This document shows, piece after piece, positions 56,446 to 64,000 of a stretch of 64,000 nt of DNA. Location: positions 56,134,093 through 56,198,092 of the forward strand of contig CM069437.1 of assembly GCA_035610365.1 (NCBI GenBank). The letters are read 5' to 3'. Both the position numbers and the translations under genes were made by a program. The notes under the pieces were generated by a model. The model made no database searches, had not been told where the DNA came from, and saw only the letters and a program-made list of their open reading frames with translations. This DNA comes from Aquatica leii (lineage: Eukaryota > Arthropoda > Insecta > Coleoptera > Lampyridae). The stretch's first letter is position 1. Each line of letters opens with the position of its first letter.

Positions 56446-57098
56446 CTAACCAAGAACTAGATTCGGATTGGATTCGGGAGTAGAAATGTCCTTAGGTAAT
56501 CGAGTACGTGGATGTAAACGACGATTAATAACTCTATGAATATCTCGCTTCACATAACCATTGTTCACTAAGGTTTTAGTAAGATGAAGGAGTTCCGAGT
56601 CTAGATTCTCAGGTTGGCAAATAGAAAAGGCACGATGAACAAAAAGATTCAATAACAGAACGCTTCTGTGTAAGATGATGATGAGACGCAGCGTGAAGGT
56701 ATTTGTCCGTATGGGTGGGTTTGCGATAAACAGAATGGCCCAAAAGTCTGTCGGGCTTACGAGTCACAAGAACGTCAAGAAATGGAAGAGAACCATTACT
56801 TTTGATTTCCATAGTAAATTTGATATCTAAGTGTTGATTGTTAAGATGATCAAGAAACTTAGACAATTCGAGATGACCATGAGGCTAAACAATAAACGTG
56901 TCGTCAATATACCTAAACCACACTTTAGATTTTAATATTGATGATTCCAAAGCAACCGTTCAAAGGATTCCATAAAAATGTTGGCTACAACAGGTAATAG
57001 AGGAGAACCCATAGCAGCACCAGAAACCTGTTCGTAAAACTTATTATCAAATTGGAAGTAAGTAGAGGATATACACTTATCAATAAGAGAAACCAAAC
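56446..57098 (-). pseudogene. Penelope-like RT, C-terminal half, broken
   Basis: Other frames continue with FYEQVSGAAMGSPL, VVANIFMESFERL, the catalytic RYIDDTFIV (about 56913-56887, both Asp present), HLDIKFTMEI...LPFLDVLVTRKPD and VYRKPTHTDKYLH. The last piece (56652-56446) is the region before the endonuclease. Several shifts and a stop after DDTFIV break it. No GIY-YIG follows. Confidence 0.85.
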
Positions 57099-57695
57099 TC
57101 AAGTCCTTGCCATGTTGAGACTCTGTTTGATGATAATAAGCGAATCCTTAATAGGAACTTTAGTAAAAAGTGAAGTAACATCAAAGCTCACGAGAAGATC
57201 TTGGGGTTCAAGTTTTATAGTTTTTAGACGTTGAATAGAATGCTGAGCGTTGAGGATGTGAGAAGAGGTTTTACCTGTAAACTCGCAAAAAATGTTGGAC
57301 AAGAACTTGGCTAACTTGTAAGTACCAGATTGGATAGTACTAACGATAGGTCGAAAAGGAATACCTTGTTTGTGAATTTTGGGAAGTCCGTATAGACGAG
57401 TATAAGACTCAACAGCACATAAAATATCTTCTTTAGGAATACGTTTGGGAGCAATCGCAAAATTCAAACCCTTAGAGAGCACCGATTTCTGTTCTGCGGT
57501 GAGGACCAAACTGGATAAATTGACAACCGTCTTTAAGGAGTTAGTAGTGGATGAAACTTTACGATTCTTGGATTCCAATAATAGAAACTTTTTGAGATGA
57601 TCTTCAGTGGTTAGTCGTAGAGTGGTATCAGACTGCTGGTAAGTAATGTTGTCGAAGAGATTCCAATCATCAGGTGATAGAATGTTGGCCAACAT
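57099..57695 (-). pseudogene. Penelope-like reverse transcriptase, N-terminal half
   Basis: 198 codons. RLYGLPKIHKQGIPFRPIVS, TYKLAKFLSNIF and LLVSFDVTSLFTKVPI carry the RT fingers and the first catalytic Asp (SFDVTSLFT). It is in frame with the N-terminal domain across one stop. A frameshift near 57100 ends it. Confidence 0.9.
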
Positions 57696-57716
57696 AAGAT
57701 GAAGATAAAAGAATTG

Positions 57717-57992
57717 TTATGAAATGGTGTCTAACTCTCGCCTAGTTTGCTTAATCCGTTCGCGTATCAACGCTAGACTAGCACGGTGTAGGATGTTTTT
57801 AGAAGAACGTGTCTGAATGTGGAATTTGATTCTGAGGAATGCAGGAATGATGTTGTGGTCACGACAGCGACTAAGAAAAGTTAAAGTGCACAAAAGTTTG
57901 ACGAGTTTGTGACGAAGTTTGGAAAATAATAGAGTTTTTAGAAGAAATATTCTCCCCGTAGAGATTGTTAATGAAATAGCGAAGGCTTCCAC
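57717..57992 (-). pseudogene. Penelope-like N-terminal domain
   Basis: 91 codons: KLRHKLVKLLCTLTFLSRCR, DHNIIPAFLRIKFHIQTRSS and ASLALIRERIKQTRRELD match the conserved region before the RT. It ends at a TAA (57717-57719) that is in frame with the RT, where Gln or another residue is expected, so one nonsense change separates the two. Confidence 0.85.
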
Positions 57993-58044
57993 GGCCGGAA
58001 TCTATACTATGATAAGAATGTCTTCCGGGTATGGACCCTGTCAT
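57973..58044 (-). repeat. Penelope terminal repeat, 5' partial copy
   Basis: Shares AGACATTCTTATCATAGTAT and GATTCCGGCC.TGGAA with 56280-56345 in the same orientation. The hammerhead part is missing, consistent with truncation at the 5' end. Confidence 0.8.
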
Positions 58045-58056
58045 AAATAACAAGTT

Positions 58057-58360
58057 GTCTAAATAGTACAATCTGGTATAACAAGTTCAAAGCAATACGC
58101 TAAGAGTAAGACCTATTCTAACATACAAAAAATGAGCACAACAAAGATAAAAATTTTGAAAACAATAGCAGATATAACACTATATGACAGACAGAAAATT
58201 ACGGAGGTAAGAAAACAATCTAAGAAATATGGTAAAACAGATGTATAGAACTTTAAGAAGGAAAAATAGAAGAACCACGTGAGAGCAGAAACACGGCCAA
58301 AAATACACAAAACAAAAATACCAACTGAGAAAAAACCTCTAAGACAATCACAAAAAAAAC
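58057..58360 (+). pseudogene. RTE-like LINE relic, downstream part
   Basis: MSTTKIKILKTIADITLYDR (about 58130-58190) followed by KITEVRKQSKKYGKT and a KNHVRAE...K-rich tail matches the C-terminal region of RTE/CR1-type Pol (..E.K.LR.I.GKT..DR.R...IR...). It lies immediately after the target-site duplication of Penelope-like element 2. Confidence 0.6.
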
Positions 58361-59067
58361 TGGGTGGTTACAAAAGAAGACACAGCGTCGTTGACTACAG
58401 AGCTCTTGAGAGTAAAGCCTCCGGCACTGACGGTGTAGGTATAGTGTAACATTTTAAAAGCAGTATCTCTCTCTCTCTTCTACGTTCATTAGCTTATTAA
58501 GTTTTTGTATTAATTGCGGGTATAACAATTGGGAAAATGGTAGGCTAATCAAGATTCTAGTAGAAGAATGTCGCTAGCTCCAATTCTTACCGTCTGATAA
58601 TTTTACTTTCAAAATAAGAAAAAAACCCCGAACGAGTAGGTACTTTTAACATGATTACATCCCTAAAAAAAATTATATCGTTTTTGGCATTACAGCTTAG
58701 TTTTCGGTAAATCGGCGACAGATGCCATTCGTAAATTACAAAACTACAGATAAACGAGTCAAAATATAGACTATTAATAACAACGTGGATATTCCAAGAT
58801 GCATAAATGTGAATATTACCAAACATTGCATTAACACACGTAGTGTTTCTTTAGCACAAACAAGCAGAAGTGAGTTAATGAGCAAATTAGCTTCGTCGAT
58901 GGCGTTTACGACTGTACAAAATTTATACAGCACAAGAAACCATAGCAAAGTTTTAACAAATCCAACAACATAAAAACCTGGGAAGTAGAAAAACATAAAT
59001 TTTGAGCATACGCTAAGAACATAACCTTAAAACCCAAAACTAACCTAAATACTAAAACGTTCTCAAA
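58361..59067. other. Spacer, nothing recognised
   Basis: A short GC-richer block at 58395-58440, then AT-rich sequence. No assignment. Confidence 0.4.
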
Positions 59068-59190
59068 TTCAAGAGCCTTCTCGAAGTTGTTATCCATCTT
59101 CTAGAACGTATACCGAAAGATGTGGAACATTCGAGAAGGATTTCCAAAATGTGTATAAATACAGAACAAACAAATCGTATGCCAGTTATT
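59068..59190 (+). promoter_or_regulatory. Heat-shock-type promoter: HSE array, TATA box, initiator
   Basis: Heat-shock elements are alternating GAA/TTC pentamers. Present are TTCaaGAGccTTCtcGAA (59068-59085, one variant unit), TTCtaGAA (59099-59106) and a perfect three-unit GAAcaTTCgaGAA (59125-59137). TATAAATA starts at 59154, 16 bp further on. CCAGTT (59182-59187) places an initiator-like CAGT 30 bp from the TATA start. This is the full layout of an inducible insect promoter. No heat-shock protein frame follows; see the LTR alternative for 59121-59490. Confidence 0.7.
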
Positions 59191-59490
59191 CCCGTAATGT
59201 GAAGACGGCAGTATTAAGAAGATTATTCAAGTTTAAATAAATAAGCAATTAACGCGTGTCAGATAAATATACGGAGTATAACCTTGTACGTGACTTTAGT
59301 GTAAACAAGTGTGTGAAGTTATTCGCGGACTTTATCTTATCTTCGTGTAAGTGATAGTGCTATACATAAATTATACTGTAAGTATTTTATTAAATATCCA
59401 TAGATTTAATTAGTTCGGTTAGTTTAAACGTGTATTTATTTGTAGTATATATAAATTAGTTTTAGTAACAATAAAATTCGTTACAATACA
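59121..59490 (+). repeat. Possible solo LTR containing the promoter
   Basis: TGTGGAAC at 59121, TATA box, initiator, and an AATAAA signal near 59469 followed by TTACAATACA would fit the U3-R-U5 order of an LTR. No second LTR, primer-binding site or clear target-site duplication was seen, so an orphan gene promoter is equally possible. Confidence 0.35.
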
Positions 59491-59749
59491 ATAACACTCA
59501 ACCCATGAAAAAATGTAAACAAAATATAATTTCGCAACTCACAAAGCATTACCAATTGAATGTGTTCAAAAGTCGCATGTAGCGGAATGATACTTCCAAG
59601 AACCCAATAAACTCTAACTAACAGAAAAAAGCTATTAAGAAACGCTAGGAAAATAAGAAAAGTTAACATAATCTTATTGAAATTACCAAACGACAATCTA
59701 ATGCAAACCAAGAGAAGAAGAAGAAGTATACCAAAGAAAGAAGTTTAGA

Positions 59750-60570
59750 CTACAGTCAAAGAAAACGCCCTAAAAACCCATGAAACCTCAGCTCACAAAT
59801 GCAAATTCAACTCTGAATATAATGGCCGGGAAAATCTACAAAAAAACAGAAGTACTATTCTAAACATGAAAGGAACGATACCCGAACCCTCAAGACTAGG
59901 AAGTGACCCCAGGAATAATATCACAACCTAATGTTTCCTTGATAAAGTGCCAAACGACTGTGTGGCGTTGAAGTCTTAAACACATAAAAGAGTATCTGCA
60001 GACGCCGTGCACGTCATTCGCAGCTATTTATCGAGTCGGTCAATTACTTATTCTACGAACGTTTCTAATTCGTTATATACAAAAAGACCGATAAAGGGTT
60101 ACCCCAAGGATCGGTTTTTAGGCCAATCTTGTAAAATGTCGTTGATTCATTACTCAAACGAGCTTTACCTGATACCTGTAATATTTTCGCTTATTCGGAC
60201 AACATCACTATCACAGTTTCCGCAAACAACAAAAGCAACTTAGAGGCAAAATTATGACAGTGCCTAGACATTTTATCTCCAATTGACAATCTGAGCTGAC
60301 AAGACCACCTACATCGCTTTTGGATCTTTGTTACAAAGAAATCTCTCACTTCGGTTTAACGATATTCCAGTAAGAAGAGTTTTTGTGTTCAAAAACTTGG
60401 ACTTTTGCTCGATGATAAACTGAGTTGTGTTAAACACTGTTTCGATGTGGTTGACAAGAGTACTTGTTCTACAAGTATTCTCGTCGGAACTAAAATCTGT
60501 ATAAGAAAATAATTAGTGACTATTTTCAACAGTGCATTCATCTCTATGCTTACACATTGCTTAAACATCT
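59750..60570 (+). pseudogene. LINE reverse transcriptase relic (R1/LOA-like)
   Basis: HVIRSYLSSRSITYST (60009-60055), a GYPKDRFLGQ/GSVLGP-like position, an FAYSDNITITVSANN-like catalytic block (about 60186-60225; YADD expected), LLDLCYKEISHFGLTIF (about 60318-60368), LGLLLDDKLSCVKHCFDVV (about 60395-60450), then ILVGTKICIRK. Frames change several times. No endonuclease or 3' end identified. Confidence 0.65.
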
Positions 60571-61660
60571 GTTATCATAGGCTACGACATACACACATAG
60601 TCGAGAAACTGGTTTTCTTACACTCCTTGTTTTTCGTACGATTTTCGAGGCATATTGTAGAGTTATTAATTTCTTATGCGTCGTCACAAAACATCTCCCT
60701 TTGCACCTCTTATTGTAGGATATATACTGTACCAAAAGTCTTTTACGTGCTGGTACTTGTTTATTTCTAGATCAGAAAATTTTGACCACAGATTTTACTT
60801 CCTTGCATAATGCCTATTTTTTGATACTACGGCGGGTTCCGCCGCGATCGATGCCTGTCGTGTAGTTGTTATGTTAAAAAGTTGGTAGATTAATTTCCGA
60901 GTATAAAAATTTTCTCAAGTATAAAATTTGACCCTCGACCCCCACTAACTTTTTGTCGGCGGTATCAAATTTTATAACAAGATATTTGATTCACTTCCTT
61001 AAGACCTGGTGCAATACAGACGAGCTTTGTAAGCTCAGTATTTTTTACGCCCAACAAGGTTTTTACCATTAGATTATTTCACGTGAATATGCGAATTAAT
61101 TTTGTGGTTACTTAGGGAAAGCTGAGTAGGGATAAGGCGGCGTATTACTCTTTATTCGGAGTTCAATTTGATTCTGTTTTAATTGTCTGTAGCAGATTTC
61201 CGTACCCACTACACGTTCACCGTTATCAGTGAAGATAACGAACAGTTGGCATATTTGGGAAAATTACCGTCAAGAAGTTGGAAACCTTTACAATTGGATT
61301 TCTTTTGAGAAGAACTGCTATTATAAATTATTACGTTAAGTCGAATCATCATTACGCTGATTCATGCGATTCCACGTGAATGAGCAAATTAATTTTGTGT
61401 CTAAATGAAACTTTATTTCGGGTATGTGATTATATAACTTTTTTTGTATTGAGGGTTTAAATTGATTCTCTAGCGGGTTGTCGCCCATCGACTCTTGTTT
61501 GTCGAGAGTTCAATGATGACCGAAGTAACCTAAGAACCCATGTCAATCAGTATCCTGATTCTCCTGAGTCTATCCTCAAACTACTGTTCAGCGTTAATAA
61601 ACTCATACCATTTGCTAAGAGAGACCAGAGTTTTCATTTAGTTTATTTTGCATGACAATA
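60571..61660. repeat. Non-coding region with two diverged copies of a ~290-bp unit
   Basis: TTTCACGTGAATATGCGAATTA (61077) recurs, diverged, as TTCCACGTGAATGAGCAAATTA (61370), both followed by ATTTTGTG and, about 90 bp on, by a TT.AATTTGATTCT-like block. The spacing of about 293 bp suggests a short tandem duplication. No coding content. Confidence 0.45.
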
Positions 61661-64000
61661 GGACTTTTATTTGACAGACAGCTACGGCAAAGTATTTATG
61701 TTTATTTAGTTATATAAGTGCATTATAGTTTATTTTCGAATATTTTATTTGATTATTTTTACTATTTTCAGTTTCTTATTAGTTGTAGCTGTTTTGACTA
61801 ACTAAACTAAAACTAAACCGTAAGGTAGGTGCCTCGCTGAACTTCGTGCTCGCTCAGCACGGAGCTGTTACATAGCCCATCCGACTCGTCCACTTAGGCG
61901 ATCCTTTCTTCTCGTAACACATCCTAATTCGATCTATCCTTTTTGTGGCAAACTTATACCAAGTAAGTCTGGGTGGTTTGGTAAGTTTACTTCCGCCTTC
62001 TCTTCCTCTCCTTTAGTAAAATAACAAGCAAGACAAACATATAATTATCCATAGTCAAAAAAAAAGAAGAGGTCAAGATGTAAACTACAACTATTATATT
62101 AAAACGTACAGAATCAACACAGCCAAAATCCAACAGAAGTAAATAGTAGTAAACGAAGTATAGCAAGCGAACAAAAGATGTAATAAAAGGAACTATTTAT
62201 CTGAAATGAAGTCAGACACAAGACTATGTTTCAAAACAGAACCATTAGTTTTTCATATGTAAACCAATTAACTTAAAGAGTTAAATTAGCATAGTAATTA
62301 AAAAAAAATGAAACTGAAAAGTGAAACAAGGAACCACAATAGTGACACCATTGGTTTAAAATGCAAATGCGACAAATAAGTCAATCAAGGTTTCAAATCA
62401 ATATCATTAACCAATAATGCGCATTCACCAAATCTAGATTAATTACTACAACTCAATTAATTTTTATAGGTCGATTTTATTAGGCCATCATCAACTACAT
62501 CGATATAAAACTTTGGTACAATAAATGATTTTTTTACGTAATCTTCAGCATTCATAAATTTGTAAATAGGTTTATAACAAAGATTCGTTACGATTAAAGT
62601 TTGTAAATTAAAACTCTTTGTACAATCACCTCGTGAAAGTTTGACTTGTAGTTTTTACGTCATAAAATCTTGTAGAAAATAAAGTGGTTGCACCATTTCA
62701 ATGTCATCGTGTTACATAGCCGTGTTCTTCACGATAGAATCATTAACGAGAATTACTTAATTTTAAGAAAATAGAAGCAATTTGTTTTCCTATAATTGTA
62801 AATAAACGTATAAGGCGCGTGAGAAACACGACAATATTATTAGTTGTAATTATTTAGAAAGACAAAAGGAAACGATAAATGGAAAACGAAGGTCAGGTCG
62901 TAGTGAAAGGACCTGACCTAAAGAAATCAGATCATGCACTTATATTCTGAAAAAAATAGTAATTAAGACGTAATACCAGTAGAGAAAAAAAACGTTACTC
63001 ACGCAGAAAGAGAAATTGTTTTTCTCTCAATTAATTAACACTTTTTTGATGATGGCTATTTCGTAACGTTACGTAACGCGAAGAGATTAATACGGAGTAA
63101 TATATTCAACACTTAAACAATATACGTTATACAGAGTGTTGTAAATTGGTAAAATTTATGGTGTAAAGTGGTCATCGACTTCCTAAAAATACACTCTAAT
63201 GTCAAAATCGACATTTTTATTGCGACATTCGTTATGAATAATTATTACAAGCGCCAAGAACGGTGTAACGTATTGTCCTGCGAATACATTCACCTCATTT
63301 GCTTAACAGTGTGAAACTATAATTTGTGGAATTTATGTTGTAAAATAAGCCATTGTGGGTGTGCCATTAATATTTGCTTCCAGTCATTAATATTCCATTG
63401 TTTGTTCTAATTTTTACGCATATTATTATATTTAAGATATCAATCTAAACGCATAATTTATTCTAAACAAATATATTTATAAAAATAAACCACGTCTCTG
63501 TGATCAGTTGATCGGCATATCAATTTAGTAAATAAAAAAAAAGTAATCATTTCCGTTGTTTTTATTAAACATATTTTTGTAATTCAGAGAAATATGCGAG
63601 GTGTCGCATACGTGATGCATATTATGCGCTTCTTTCGACACAAATAAAAAAAAGATTGAAAGGTGACGACTTAATTAATTATGTATGATTCAAGATGACT
63701 CCGTATGCTTGTAACACGTCAAAATATCCAAATCATTCTACATATTGTTAAGATAAATAATAACCATTTACATAAAGTAAATTAAAATGTTAAAAAAACA
63801 AGTTTGTTTTGCAAGGTAGTAGCATAGGTCAAGCTCAGGATCTTCATCATGTTAACGTTAACAAACCAGCATCACAGTTTAGAAAGCAAAGTGCTATAAA
63901 TTGTTAAATCGTGATAAATTAAGTCATACTCATAATAGCTTTTTTACGTTATCTCAACATTTAAAAAAAAATTGAAGAAAGTCGGTTTTTTTAAGTGGTG
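61661..64000. other. AT-rich region, nothing recognised
   Basis: No recognised gene. Includes a GC-richer patch at about 61825-62010 and the hairpin at 62890-62919. Confidence 0.5.
62890..62919. repeat. 10-bp perfect hairpin inside a tiny ORF
   Basis: AGGTCAGGTC and GACCTGACCT are exact complements with a 10-nt loop. They lie inside a 23-codon frame (ATG 62879, stop 62948-62950). The frame has a reasonable start context (ATAAATGG) but no known homology, and no splice donor was seen near its end. Confidence 0.5.

Larger units (their letters stand above)
56261..58056 (-). mobile_element. Penelope-like element 2 with target-site duplication
   Basis: AAATAACAAGTT occurs at 56261-56272 and 58045-58056 and brackets the element (56273-58044). 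Related terminal repeats (pLTRs) lie at both ends: 57973-58044 (partial) and 56273-56415 (with a hammerhead motif). In between, on the minus strand, are the N-terminal domain, RT and the downstream FLDVLV region. The GIY-YIG endonuclease is missing. It inserted into an RTE-like LINE relic. Confidence 0.85.

Noticed and set aside
62455-62505. Hammerhead-like TTGATGA ... CGACC on the minus strand
   Set aside because: The core C is T and GAAAC is absent; stem II is not convincing. At most a very old relic.

Overview
The window is AT-rich eukaryotic DNA made almost entirely of old, broken transposable elements. It most likely comes from an arthropod, probably an insect: R1-clade, R2-like, jockey and RTE LINEs, Penelope-like elements, a BEL/Pao relic, ZMYM-type and SCAND3-type hAT transposons and a DD41D mariner occur together. 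No intact host protein-coding gene was recognised. The only tRNA-like gene with a full cloverleaf is a tRNA-Asn(GTT) copy on the minus strand at 6224-6297, and it lies inside a transposon.

Layout. 1-770: relic of an arthropod repeat protein. 1596-2517: a duplicated palindromic unit. 2518-5398: Ty3/gypsy pol without LTRs. 5630-6601: TIR element carrying the tRNA copy. 7190-9000 and 12100-12340: Penelope-like element 1, split by R1-clade LINE pieces (10131-11930). 14850-17350: R1 LINE with an internal deletion. 17740-19440: jockey LINE. 23159-24800: hAT (SCAND3 type). 25470-31903: ZMYM-type hAT relics invaded by an R2-like LINE, a second TIR element and a mariner. 33190-36180 (minus): LINE with gag, endonuclease and RT. 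36931-37905: an unidentified coding-like piece, then a third hAT type. 38030-40270: BEL/Pao. 42691-44930: second SCAND3-type hAT. 45990-48290 (plus) and 50420-51470 (minus): RTE LINEs. 53490-55200 (minus): DDE-like and gypsy relics. 55440-58360: RTE relic interrupted by Penelope-like element 2, which has a 12-bp target-site duplication. 59068-59490: heat-shock-element promoter in an LTR-like stretch. 59750-60570: LINE RT relic. 60780-64000: mostly featureless.

The most interesting signal is a set of hammerhead-ribozyme motifs not seen as coding features. One (minus strand, 52063-52123) is consensus-perfect, with a two-part stem I. Others lie in the terminal repeats of both Penelope-like elements (12308-12337; 56367-56407), alone at 21913-21955, and as a head-to-head palindrome at 40547-40755. 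The second strong signal is an array of heat-shock elements at 59068-59137, followed by a well-placed TATA box and initiator with no heat-shock gene after it.

The elements do not work together as a pathway. The order of insertion can be read in places: mariner into hAT, R2-like into hAT, Penelope-like into RTE. All family assignments come from reading motifs by eye; no database search was possible.
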